Assembly: GCA_022702705.1 (NCBI GenBank)
Contig: CM040432.1
Span: 48,076,540 to 48,140,539 of the forward strand
Direction of reading: 5' to 3'
DNA length: 64,000 nt
Source of the DNA: Papilionanthe hookeriana x Papilionanthe teres
Lineage: Eukaryota; Streptophyta; Magnoliopsida; Asparagales; Orchidaceae
The notes under the pieces were generated by a model that saw nothing but the letters and a program-made list of their open reading frames with translations, made no database searches and was not told where the DNA came from. Position 1 is the first letter of the stretch. Every line of letters begins with the position of its first letter. Of this stretch, positions 47,990 to 59,760 are shown piece by piece. The position numbers and the translations under genes are program-made.

Positions 47990-48440
47990 ACGAGCTAGCC
48001 GCATCCGTGTAGAGCGTTTTCTTTTCGGGAATTTTGTAGATTGTCACATTTGGAATCTGTTCCAACAATTCGTATGGCATCTTGGAAGTATTGCTCGAGT
48101 CTTGGTTTTAAAATTCTGTCATTGTCCGACGATCCGTTGAATGATTAACTCGTGAATCCCCGTAGATGTTGATGTCCGTTATCCCCATTTGAATGGTTAA
48201 TTCCAATCCCGTTATGAGGGCTTCGTATTCCGCTTCGTTGTTTGTACATGGTTCCGTCGAGTGGTAGGAGTATCTTAACATCCCCCGCTCCGGTGTTATA
48301 AAGATTAGCCCGATTCTCGCCTTACCGGGCACTTATCACTTGCGATTCTTCGTCTTTGTGCGTCGAAGATGCTCCGTCGAAATATAATTCCCAACGTCGA
48401 TCATCGAGGTCTTCTAGATTCATTATTTGTTCATCCGCGG
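47990..48440 (-). CDS. pol: Element B archaeal-type RNase H
   Basis: RIGLIFITPERGMLRYSYH, CTNNEAEYEALITGLEL (catalytic Glu) and INIYGDSR (Asp) on the - strand at 48,332-48,140, with YFDGASS just upstream in another frame. This is the second RNase H typical of Tat/Ogre. Confidence 0.88.
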
Positions 48441-48830
48441 ATCGTCATTGAGAGGAGATTCTGCCGGCAAAGGGTGTCTTGCGAGGAAGTCTGCTAGGAC
48501 TTGTCCCTTTACGGCACGAAGAGGCACGAAAGTTATATCGAATTGCAATAATATCATTGACCATCGGCGAGTCCGCCGGAAAGCGTTGGACGAGTCATCG
48601 AGTATTGCAATGGATTAAACTTCGAGATCGGGTTGACCTTATGAGAAAGCATGTAATGCACGAGCTTTTGAGCGGCGAAGATCGGGGCCGAACAATGCTT
48701 TTCGATTGCGGGATACCTTATTTCCGTCGGCGATAAACGACGGCTTAAGTAGTAAAGAGCATTTTCTTTACCCTCATCATTGACACAGGCTAACGGGGCT
48801 CAGAGAGAGTCGTCTAAAGCCGCGGTATAA
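48441..48830 (-). CDS. pol: Element B first RNase H, degenerate
   Basis: LILYTAALDDSL at the end of the RT frame begins this domain without the usual DAS Asp. Later SRRLSPTEIRYPAIEKH-like and AAQKLVHYMLS-like text lies at about 48,740-48,640 in broken frames. Confidence 0.65.
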
Positions 48831-49905
48831 AGTATTAGCGGTCTACACGAGGCTGGGGCTGCTAAGACGGGAGGTGTCATTAAGTATTGTTTAATGTCCT
48901 CGAAGGCCCTCCGGCATTTCTCTTCCCGAATAAATTTGGCGTCCTTTTTAACTAGTGCCGAGAAGGTGACACTACTCGACAAGTTCGAGATAAAGCGTCG
49001 AAGATATGCCGGCTTCCCTTGAAAAGATCGTAGTTGTTTTAAGGTTTTGGGAGGCGGCATTTCTAAGATAGCTTTAATCTTTTCCGGATCGATTTTGATT
49101 CCACGATGTCGGATAACGAATCCTAAGAATTTCCCGGAGGTGACGCCGAAGGCGCATTTTAAGGGATTCATCTTAAGGTTAAATTGTCTTAATCGTTCGA
49201 AAACAATTCTCGAATCATACGAGTGGTTTTCTTTTACTTTGCTTTTGATGACCACATCGTCCACGTAGCATTCGACTTGATTATGGATGAGATCATCAAA
49301 AATCCTTGTCATTGCTCTTTGGTAGGTTGCTTCTGCGTTCTTCGATCCGAATGGCATCACTTTGTGTAGCAATATACTCCGATCGGCGTTACGAATGCTG
49401 TAAGCTTTTCATCTTCTGGAGCCATTTTTATTTGGTTGTATCACGAAGATCCATCCATGAATGAGAATATTTCGTGTGTCGAAGCGATGTCGATCATTAG
49501 TGCAGGATCGGTAGAGGAATTCATCTTTTGGGCATGCCTTGTTTAAATCTGCGAAATCCACACAAATTCGATCCGACCATTCTTCTTCACGGACCGGTAC
49601 CACGTTGGCTAACCAAGTCGGGTATTGTTCTTCACGGACAAATTTAGCGTCTATTAACTTTTTAACCTCGGCTATGACTTGTTGTTCGATTTCTAGCCGC
49701 ATTCTTCCGGGACCTTGTACGTCGGAACGAAGTAGGGTCCACTCTAGTTTATGGACTTGCGACCTGCGGAGCTAAACACGGCATCTCATCGTAGCTCCAA
49801 GCAAAACGGTCTTTGAATTCCATTAATAACTTGATTATTTCTTTGGAGTCTTCTTTATTGAGTAAAGAGCTAACAAAGGTAGGTACAGGCTCTTTGCTAG
49901 TACCT
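48831..49905 (-). CDS. pol: Element B reverse transcriptase (frame-interrupted)
   Basis: RLEIEQQVIAEVKKLIDAKF (from 49,700), ICVDFADLNKACPKDEF, then a shift. From 49,372 the frame reads VMPFGSKNAEATYQRAM, CYVDDVVIKSK (catalytic), FGVTSGKFLGFVIRHRGIKI and RSFQGKPAYLRRFISNLSSS, continuous to 48,800. It is the longest clean RT stretch in the A/B family here. Confidence 0.92.
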
Positions 49906-50527
49906 AAGTTAACTTCCATTAACTCATCTATTGTAGATTTGATTTCTTCTTCGAATTACAGTGGAGCGTCTCCGATTTGTAAATCTTCGAGTTCGTCCGT
50001 AGTTTCCATGCGGTTTTCATTAGATTTGCGAGTGACAACCAAGCAAAATTCGGTATCATCAGCTGACCCTGCTTGTGCCGAATCCGAGACCATGTTTTGA
50101 GTTGGGTGGACGACGGAGTTATTCCATAAATTTTCAAAACGTTGTGATTGACCTTTTGTCCACTGTCGAGGTAAGAAACCACGTTGAATTAAATTTTGAA
50201 CACGGGGAGAGTACCACTCAAAAGGCAATTCCATTAATTCGATGAAGTAGCATCTTCAAGTGTACATTATTTTCGGTTTTGGAGGAAGAAGCACCACGGT
50301 AGAATTTGATTGGTTTTGCACCACCGCTACGTACCTCTTTGACCTCCATACCCTCGATCTTATTAGAATGGATCGGGGTCAGGGTCATAGTATGTACATA
50401 GTGGTTAATCTTCTCGTACATCGATTTATATTCTTCGTTTCTTTCATCTTCGATAGGGATTTTGAATTGCGGCTTCTTTCGACTTATTGTCGCTGCTTCT
50501 TGTTTGATTTCTCTTTCTTCTTCGAAG
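49906..50527 (-). CDS. pol: Element B protease-RT linker
   Basis: It contains MYEKINHYVHTMTLTPIHSN (from 50,421) and DSGQKVNHNVLKIYGITPSS (about 50,170). It matches A 4,670-5,085. No enzymatic domain is recognised. Confidence 0.6.
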
Positions 50528-51300
50528 CTATCTTCCCGATCGACATTGATGGTTGGTTTCCTCGTCCAATCGTCCTAACGTCTCTACCACGACCTCGTCC
50601 CGGCCTCGACCTCGGATGCGAGTTGTGGAGAAACCTTCACCATCTCGCCGTAAGGGAGTGGTGAGTGATCGTTGGACTAGAACTTCGGGTTCTTCGTTGT
50701 CCCGAACTTTCTTTGCTTCATTTGTTATGGTATATCCGGAGAAGATCGTTTTCTTCGGTGGTGCATAATAAGTTGCATCCTCGTGGATTCCAATTTCATG
50801 TACGGAGAATGGTTGTAAGTCACCTTTGATGCCTCTGTTCCCCTCATCGTAGTACTTGATGCACCGATATAGAGATGATGGTACCATCCTGTTTTCATGT
50901 ATCCATGGTCGGCCTGAGTAGAGCGTTGAACGATGTTTCGAATCAATTATGTGAAATTTCGCGGTTGTCTTTGCTAAGTCACCGGTCTTCATCGATAGCG
51001 TTATTGACCCGAGGGCTCTTTCTCTTTTACGGTTGAATCCTCTTAATAACATTTTGTCCGCCTCGAGCTCGCGAGCATCGATTTCCAAGTATGCTAGCGT
51101 TCGAAGATTCATTATATTGATTGATGCTCCTGGATCCACCAATACTGCGGAAAGTGTAAATTTTCCGATTATGATCGAAATGTACAACGGTCGGTTGTGA
51201 TCTCGTTGTTCCAAGTAGTAGGTCGTCGTACGTGAAGGTAACACCTCGCTTGTTCTTTTAACGAGCGAACCTCATCTAAGGACTCTCCGGCCATTTGAGT
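50528..51300 (-). CDS. pol: Element B aspartic protease
   Basis: One open frame (51,244-50,528) with LSAVLVDPGASINIMNLRTL (active site D-x-G-A-S) and STLYSGRPWIHENRMVPSSL. An Arg-Gly stretch (RIRGRGRDE) near the C-terminus is shorter than in A. Confidence 0.9.
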
Positions 51301-51962
51301 TAAGCAAATTTACGGATCGAGTAAGGCTTTGATCGAGCTTCTCTCATCTCCTTTGATAAGATGAGAGCGTCGTAGATGCTTAGTTTGAGTGGTAGTTTCC
51401 TAAGATGGGCTAGCACGTTGTAGTCCACTTTGCTTTCATGTGTCTCGCTTCTTCTCGAATGGGTATTTCTTCTGCGGGGTTGGTTCTTCTGAGACAACCA
51501 CCCTTTCCTTTGTCTTTTGGACCCATTCTCGGAGGTAGAACTTTTCCACTCCTTAAGTTGACTTCGTAATTTCTTCGAATCTATTGTTGAGCTCGTCGGT
51601 GTCTCTTCTTGAATCGGAATGACGGGCTCTTCCGGATTAGCTTCGAGGTACGAAGGCTCTAACTCTATCGTATCTGGAGCTCCTCGAAACTCACGAGATA
51701 GATTCGTTGCTTGTTGAACTCTCGTAGCCTCCTTGATGGATGTCTTCTTTGTTATTTTGCTTGTCGAGATCGTGTATGATTTGAGAATTGTCGTTGGTAT
51801 CGAAATCGATATCCGGATTATCGTTAGTTACGTAATCGTTAGACACGATCAAAACGTAGCCAACGCCATCACCCTTATCATTATATGATCCCACCGAAGT
51901 GAGCGAGATAATCATACGAGTCGGGGGTTCGAGGGATTTCTCCCCGAATCGAAAGCAACTAT
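51301..51962 (-). other. gag-protease spacer / N-terminal pol of element B
   Basis: A frame from ATG 51,915 (MIISLTSVGSYNDKGDGVGY), acidic, matches A from 3,217. It then breaks up. No domain is recognised. Confidence 0.5.
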
Positions 51963-54033
51963 CTAGGATAAGCGGCCACTAGTACTAGCCTTAGGTGCCT
52001 CGGTCTTCTCTTCTTCGTCGACTTTCTTCTTCTCTTCGATCGTCTCCTGTTGAGGTGGTTCTTCCATCGCAAGTGATAGTACCGGCTTAACGGGTTTCGA
52101 ACTCCGAATTGAAGCTCGTACCGAAGCGGTACGGATGCTTTGTCTAAAATCTTTTCGAAGACCTCGTCCGAGCGGTAGTCCATCCATCGTTAGTCGTATA
52201 GGGATCTATCGGAATGATGGGATCGGTCGAGACAACATTGACGGAACCTCCTTTACGGGGTTCCTTCATGTACTCCTTCGGGATCGTTATATTTCCTTTC
52301 CGCGAGTTGTCATTGAGCCAACTTTTGAAGGTAATACAATCTTCTATTTTGTGCCCAAGCATCCGGTGGTAAGGGCGAAAGTTGGGATCACCCTTCTTGT
52401 TGACTTCCTGCGGTCTTTTAGGCTCCGGCAGTGGAAATCCGGAGTCTTCATCGAACTACGGAACATTTTGGCACTTGCTTCATTCTTGAACGGATATTCT
52501 CTCGCTCAAAAGCTCTCTTAATGTACGTTGCGGACGAGGCGGTTGTTCATATTGCGGAGATGAGTGATAGTTGGGCCGGGGTTCTTGGTAGTCTCGTTGT
52601 GGTTCGTTGCGGCCGTTACTGGTGGTATTTGCATCGGTTGCTTGCCTTTGTCGAACTCGCTGCGACGATCCGGATTTCTTTTCAAAAGTCTTTACGGGCT
52701 TTTGTTTATACGTTTTGTCGGTGAAACTTAATTGCTTCGCCTCTTCTTGCAAGCTTCCGGCCTTGCTTAACAACTTCTCGAAAGTCTTAATAGTAAATCC
52801 CTTGAGGAGAAGTGCTTATCGGGCCATGGATGCTTTTTAGCAAAATGCCGATCGCATGCTTGTTCTTGCGGTTGTGGTTCACACTTCATACTTAAGTTCC
52901 TCCGTCGGAGTATGTAATCCACCAAAGTTTCATTCGGCTTCGCTTCTCTACCTCTAAATCACCTATAGTGATGTGGTGTCGAGCTCCGGCGAATCGCTTG
53001 ATGAAGAGGTTCTCTAGCTGCGAGAATATCTTTACCGAACCATTTGGTAATTCGCATACCGGTCGAAGGCGATTCTGACGATTGCTTGACGAAGCTGTCG
53101 GAAGAGTAATGCATCGCTCCCGCCGGCATTGCAACAATTGGCACGAAAGTGTGCCACATGCTTTGTCGGGGGTTCCGGTTCCATCGAAGGTCTTAAACGA
53201 GAGGTGGTACGAAGCCTTTCGGGTATTGGACGGCGTCGAATTCTTCGGGGTAAGGTCTACCGTCCGAATGGATGTCCCGCTCTTTGATTGTGCTAAGGCT
53301 TCTCGCTTGCTTGTTCCACCGAGTTCTTGATATCCTTTTCGGGAATCATACTTTGTGTCGTATCCTTTTTCAGTTGATCATCCCCATTGACGGACGTAAT
53401 CTCCTTTCCTCCGTCTACTGATGTGAATGACCTGCGGGGTGTTTCCCTTTGTGGTTGTACTTGACTGCGGAGAGTGGCCGGAGCTACGGCCATCTCTTCC
53501 ATCCTTTTCGCCATTTGAGCGATCGTGTCGTCTTTCTCTTGAAGGTTTGCTTCTCATCGGTTACGGCTCCTCTCTTTCTGCGGTTGCATGGAGCACCTTG
53601 CGAAGGCCGATGAAGCTCGTGTCTCGACCATGTTGACTTCGCATATTCGTCGTCCATGAATTCCGATGAATCAATCTCGTCTCCGAACTTTTCTTCTCTT
53701 TCTTTTGCCAATCGTCGGATATCGGTTCTCGATTTTTCCATGGCATCTTCTAGCGGGGCTTTACGTGTGTCTTCGTGGTTGTCGTGCGATAGCTGCCGGG
53801 TCCCCTTCTCACGAGTCCCCTTCATCGCGGTAGCACTTTCTTCGATTCGAGTCTCCTGGCGAGACTTTCTTTCTCGAGTTGCTTGTTTCGATCTTAGCTG
53901 CCGTAGTGGGGACGCCATACCATCCTTCAACGGCGGAAGGTCCAGGACCGGATGGTCCGTCGGCCGAATGCTGGAAGGTGGTATCCTTCCTAGTCTGTAA
54001 TCCCGAGACTACGACGGGCGGGCTAGCCTTCAT
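51963..54033 (-). CDS. gag: Element B gag (frame-interrupted)
   Basis: ATG 54,033 (MKASPPVVVSGLQTRKDTTF), 2,071 bp, the same span as in A. A coiled-coil N-terminal third (about 53,760-53,480) is followed by the Gag core (about 53,160-52,770). LGHKIEDCITFKSWLNDNSR (from 52,359) is the knuckle-like motif, and the tail is acidic. Shifts separate the pieces near 53,490, 53,290 and 52,770. Confidence 0.85.
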
Positions 54034-54048
54034 TCTCTTGCTTGGCTT

Positions 54049-54980
54049 TTACGCCATGATGGCGGGCTCTACTCGGGGCCCAAGACGGGATTTGAGCGGC
54101 ACCCGCCCTATCCTTCGTAGAATTTCTGATACGGGGTAGTTTTCCTTCCTTGCCAACTTTTCTACCAAGGTTTGCAGTCGAGCAAACGGCGTAGTTCTAG
54201 TTCTTTTCTTGCGGCTATCGTTGTAATATGCGGGCTGTGGTAATGTGGCAGCAATCTTGCGAATATTTTCTTCATCTTCTGCGGCGGAGAGGGGATGAAA
54301 CTCTGCTTCCTCCCAACGAGTGGTATGTATTCGAGCAGCGGTGTATATTCGGCGATTCCGGAATTTCTTCAGGAAAGCAATTTCGGCGGCCACGGCTTCT
54401 TTAGCGATCCTTCATTTCTGTTTCTTCTCCGGGTCTTTGTTAGTGACGGAATTCTTGAGCTGGACCCGATCTCGAAAACAGAAGGTCTTACGAGAAGATC
54501 CGTACCCTCCACGGTAACGGGTCCATCATAATCCGGATTTCATTCCCCTTTGATTTGGCGAAAGTCGGGGTAGGTGCGAAACAACTAGACCAGGTGGGGG
54601 TAGAAAGAACGGTCCTCTGCGACGGCAACGGTGTTCCTCTTAGTCGGGATCCTTTGCGGGGAGGAATTCTTGGGTTGACCTAAGGATGAACTCGAGCGGC
54701 GGCTCTTCGGCTTCGAGTACCTTGTTCATCGGTGCGAAAAGGGAGACGTCGGTGATCTTGACGTTCGTGTTTTCAAATCCTTGTCCGAATCGGATGATTC
54801 CATTGTCGGGCGACTCATCCTTATAGACGGCGAGGTCCGATCCATTGGTGAAAGAGAAAATCGGTTTCGGGGCTTCCATTTCGCGGGGTAGATTCGGTTT
54901 GTCGGTCCCGAGTTATGCTTCTTTTCTTTAGGACGAAAAGAAAGGAATTGAAAGAGTCCGAACTCATTCTTGTTCATGTA
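54049..54980 (-). CDS. Element B ORF1-like region, function unknown
   Basis: It starts MNKNEFGLFQFLSFRPKEKK (about 54,980). It includes APKPIFSFTNGSDLAVYKDE and a 3' part open from 54,393 to 54,049 (EFHPLSAAEDEENIRKIAAT and LQTLVEKLARKENYPVSEIL). It ends 16 bp before the gag ATG. It matches A 144-1,075. No domain is recognised. Confidence 0.62.
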
Positions 54981-55369
54981 TTTATAAAAAGGAATCACTT
55001 ATTAAAGGGTTTGTTTATTTAGAACGGAGTGTTGAAAGGCGTAGAGAAGGTAAGGAATCGAATCGGAGTTGGAAGGGAAAAGAGAGTCTTAAGCAAGACT
55101 TCTCGACTCGAAGGACCACTCCTAAACTAACACCTGATCGGGGGTCCACCCCACCTCGGAAATGAGGTAAAAGGATCTCGGAACCTCTCTGTTTATGGGT
55201 GTCTAAACGGTGGCTCCTAAATCCGAGAGAATATTGGTTATACTTGTTCAAGGTAGAAATGAACACAGTATTCCAATGGAAAGAAGGGTAGTTTGATCCA
55301 TTAGGGACATGGATACACTACCGATTTTTGAAAGCAGAACTATTTGATTAAAATGGAGAGAGGAACTAT
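54981..55369 (-). other. Element B untranslated leader
   Basis: Noncoding leader between PBS and ORF1. The part nearest ORF1 matches A 1-143. Confidence 0.65.
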
Positions 55370-55387
55370 TCCCCAGCGGAGTCGCCA
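55370..55387 (-). other. Primer binding site of element B
   Basis: On the - strand TGGCGACTCCGCTGGGGA, six bases inside the 5' LTR end (ACA|AACTTC|TGG). This is the tRNA-Arg-type primer site known from Ogre elements. Confidence 0.88.
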
Positions 55388-57489
55388 GAAGTTTGTCGGC
55401 ATATTTTTAGGTTTGTGTGTTTGTGTTTTTGAAAAGGGGGTCGCCTACGGAAATTGTCGGCGAATTTTAATTTAATTTAAATAAATAATTTGAAAAGTAG
55501 TATTTGATTTTGAAAATAATTTTAAATTTGAAAATTTTAAGATATGAAATCAAACTGATCTCGCATCCCGAATAGTTTATATAAACGAGCGCCGCACCAC
55601 AAACCGTGTATCTATCCCGAAGAATAGACACACGCTTGATGATGGGGCTCGATTAAATAAACTAGAAAGGTTTGTGACATCCGTTTGGTCTGCGAACCAA
55701 TTTTATAAGCCGACAAATTCCCTCGCTTAATATGAAACTATTAAACGGGGTTTATATTACACGGGTTCTTAAAGTTCCCTATAAGGGCAAGCCCCTATAG
55801 TTAATTACATCTTAAGTGACGGGAATCACCTAAGAAAACTCTCGATAATAATCGATAATTTCGCTCTCAAGAATTTCAAAGTTTAAGTTTTCAAAGGATT
55901 GAATTTTGGAAATTTCAATAGGGAATGGATCAAATTTAGAACATTTTTATTTTGGGGATTCGAAAGGAAGAAAAGTAGGAGAGATCACGGATTCGAAGCG
56001 GACTTCGGTAATCTCCCGACTATCCTATTGTTTGGCTTGGATTTAGGAAAGTCCTAATGTTTATTTAATGTTTTATTCTTGCCAATTTTAGTTAATTAGG
56101 GCTTATATTTATATGATAGAATCATACAAATTGCATAGAAGATATGAGGGTTTATGTCGTATCGGACGACTACCTCGGAATCCTAAGACCGGTTAGGGCT
56201 TAATTTGCAATGCAGATGCCTAACGAAGAGTTGAGGATTTATGTTGCACTAGGCAAACTACCTCGAAGTCCTATGGCTTTGTTGTTTAATTCTAGGAAAG
56301 TTTTGTTGATGTAGGTTCAAGTTTCTGCGACGACGATGGCCGTCGTCGCCCACCATGCTCCGAGCTCCTTGTTGTTGCGAGAGGTTTAGTTTTAGAAATC
56401 ATAAATCAAGAGATGAGAGAAGTGTTCGGTTTAGAGAAGTCTTAATTTCCAAGTGTTTTTTGTGTTTTAATTAAAACAAATCTTAAAGTTGATTATAACG
56501 ACACCGGTTAAGATCCCACGGTTCCATCCTTCCGGCATCATTATTTTTATCGGATTCACTTAGTCCAGGATGAATTTGCTAAACTCAACTCGAATGAGTT
56601 CCACACTTTCATTTAGACCGTGGGAAATCCCGTTAGCAACACGTAGGTTACATCATCCGAGGTATTCCCGATCATCCAACAAGACGTTTTAATTTAGTTG
56701 TAATTGTAGTTTTGTGTTCCGTTTGTGATTAAATTTTGAGTTGTCTTATATTTTGAAATGTTGTGGAGGTGAATTTTATCTTGTAGTGTCTTTTATTTTA
56801 ATTTTGGGTTTCAGTTTTGGTTTCTGTCCTAAAGGTGTAGGTTTTCATGCAACTGTTGTTTATCATGCAAGAAAAATAAAGTGCTTTTGCAATAAAATAA
56901 ACTGCAATAAAATAAAAGCGTACCTGGAGGGTCTTCCCGTCATCCCAAGCTGCACTTAAAACACAGTTAGAATATTTAAGCAAGTTCCTAGGTAAAGCTA
57001 AGGGAAAGGTTTATGGTTTTCTACCAAATTCCTAATCCTATAGCTAGTCATTTCCTATGACGTCTAGGTTCTTTGTGTTTTTAGTTTGAAGACGATTTTC
57101 TTCATCAAAGAACAATTAAGTTCAATTGTTCTTATCAACATCCTATCATATTGAGGAAGTGCTTAGGAGAGATCCCAAACATCTTTTCAATATTTCTAGG
57201 ATTGTTTTAAGTCCAAATGAATTTAATTGTGTAAATGAATCGATCGTTCGAGGTTTTCAAGTTTTGTTAACTTGCTCAGTGAACTAGGACATTTGAATGT
57301 CCTATAAGTGAAGTAACATTTCATTTTAATGTTCTATTTAGGAGTTATGATAACTAAAGCTCCTAAGGGCAAAATGATATTTAATGGTTTGTGATTCAAA
57401 TTTAAGTTCAAATTAATGATTTAAGTTTGGAATAGTGTTCAAGTTATTTTAGATTTATTTCTTCATTGTCTTAAGTAAGGTTATTTAAT

Positions 57490-57745
57490 TCAACTTAATT
57501 TAATTTAATTTAATTTATTTTAATTTAATTTGTTTAATTTAATTTAGTTTGATTTATTTGATTTAATTTCTTAATTTAATTTAATTTAATTTTAATTTAA
57601 TTTAATTTAATTTAATTTAATTTAATTTAATTTAATTAATTTATTTAATTTTATTTAATTTAATTTAATTTAATTTTATTTATTTAATTTAATGTATTTA
57701 ATTCATTTAATTTAATTTAATTTTAATTTAATTTAATTTAATTGA
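57490..57745. repeat. (TTTAA)n tract in right LTR of B
   Basis: Same tract as at 39,080-39,375 but shorter. One interruption present in the left LTR is missing here. Confidence 0.93.
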
Positions 57746-59539
57746 AATTTTTTTGAAAGAGTTTAATGATTTAATTTTAGTTTAATGATTAAGTCTTTTA
57801 ATATTTTAAATTTGAGTTATCATTTTAATTAAGAGTTGAATATTAATGAGATGATTAATTTAGGGATTTTAAATTAAAGAATAAATCTCTTCCTAATAAT
57901 ATCCCTATTTTAATAATTCCAATTTTATTATTCTTCCAAATTCAATTAATTATTTAATTAAAGTTTAATCATTTTAAATTGCTTAATGGGTTTCTACCCT
58001 TCAATTATTAAATTTCAATCATCCAAATCAGATTAGGATCAAATATTTTACTTGTTAATTTTTTATTAAACCTAAAGTCTTAATTAAGGATTAAAATTTT
58101 AATTACCATTTTGCCCTTTAAGCCTAATAATTTCATAACTCACTAAATTGAACTCAAATGAACTTGAAATTTTTATGTGACTTCATTTATGTGTCAATAA
58201 AGACATGAGAGGAGAAAATGTGATTTTTCTCGTATTTAATTTATTTATATAATTATTTTTTGTAGAAAATAGAAATTTCCAAGGAAAATTCAATAATATG
58301 ACCAAGGGAAAGTTTCAGTCTTAAGAAAATTAGAGGACATTCCTAATGACCGAGAGGACCACTTGGACCAAATTTTGTAATTTTTTGAATTATATTTTAT
58401 TTATTAGAATTATTTTAAGTTCTGGAGTATTAGTTAATTTAAAAATAAAATAAATGTTGAAAAATAAATTTTATAATTTTTAAAATTCTCTCTGATATCA
58501 AGGATTCCAGAAGAACTAAACTTCACAATTTTCTGATTTTTCTTTGATTTATTATAATTATTTTGGTGAAAATGCTAGAAAATACATTTCTTAATTTTAA
58601 AATTACCCTAGAACTTTAAAAATTAATATCTCACTAAATAGACCTAGGAAAAATATGGGACTTGTTCCTAAGTGATTAAAATTCAAAATATGACATTTTG
58701 GTGAATTTTATTATTTTTGTGATTTTTATTATTTTTTAAATATTAATAATATTAAAATAATATTAAAAATCAACTTTTTTAGAAAATTGAAATTTTAATT
58801 TTCTTAAACTCCCCTGATATCAGAGAGACTCCAAAACCAATTTGGTGAATTTTTGAAAGATATTTTGAAGGTTATGAATTTTTAAAATTTAAAATGACTA
58901 AGTGGCTTAATTAACCCGATTAGTGGGGCTAACCAAGTCCAATTGACCTCAAATTTTTATGATGGGTTCCTCTGATCCTAAAGGTCAGTGGAGAATTGAT
59001 TTCAAGTCAATTTGATCTATGGTTAACTCTAATTAATTAGAAACCTATTTTGGGTGTTTAAGCCAATTAGGGTTAATCTAAGTGAATTAACTCAAATCCT
59101 ATTTTTCCTAGGGTTCTCCGGTCATAAGGAACATCACCAAATTTTCCTAGAATTTATTTCACAACATGCTAATTTTTGAAATTAAAATACTTAAAACAGA
59201 CAACATGCATTTGAAAAATCGATAACTTTTCACGAGAGATGGCCTCGACCTTGGAAAATTCGGGGAATGTCCCTAAGTTCGGAGGCTTCAAAAGCCCTAT
59301 GGTCTCATGCCATGGTGAATTGTATACATGCATGGAGAATTAAAACAATGCGGGGAGTAAATAATTAATTAAAAATAAAATACTTGGACAAAATTAATTA
59401 ATTTCTTTTCCACATTATTCTCCTCGTTCACTCGAGCAAGAGGGTATTTTTATTTTATTTTTATGATTTTCCTACACAAAGTTATGAATTTTTGAAGTTT
59501 AGGGAATTAAATAAATTAAGAAAATCCCTAATTTTCTAT

Positions 59540-59760
59540 TTAAGTGACGCGGCGCCGCGTCGACCTCGGCAGCTCCGAATGCACACGCGGCGCGCTCCCA
59601 TTCGACGCCGCCATCCGCGTCGGCGCTCCCGGGACCCGCCGTATCGCTCCGTCTTCCGATCCGACGCGATCCCGGCCGTCCGTCCGCGCGTGTATTAAAT
59701 GGACGGCATCCGTTCATCGTCCCCAAGTGTCCTCACCCGAGAGCCGTCCACACTAAATCC
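59540..59760 (-). other. GC island with 16-bp palindrome in right LTR of B
   Basis: GACGCGGCGCCGCGTC at 59,546-59,561. It has the same position and content as in the left LTR. Confidence 0.75.

Noticed and set aside
55370..55387. A tRNA gene at the PBS
   Set aside because: Only 18 bases match a tRNA 3' end; there is no cloverleaf sequence around it.
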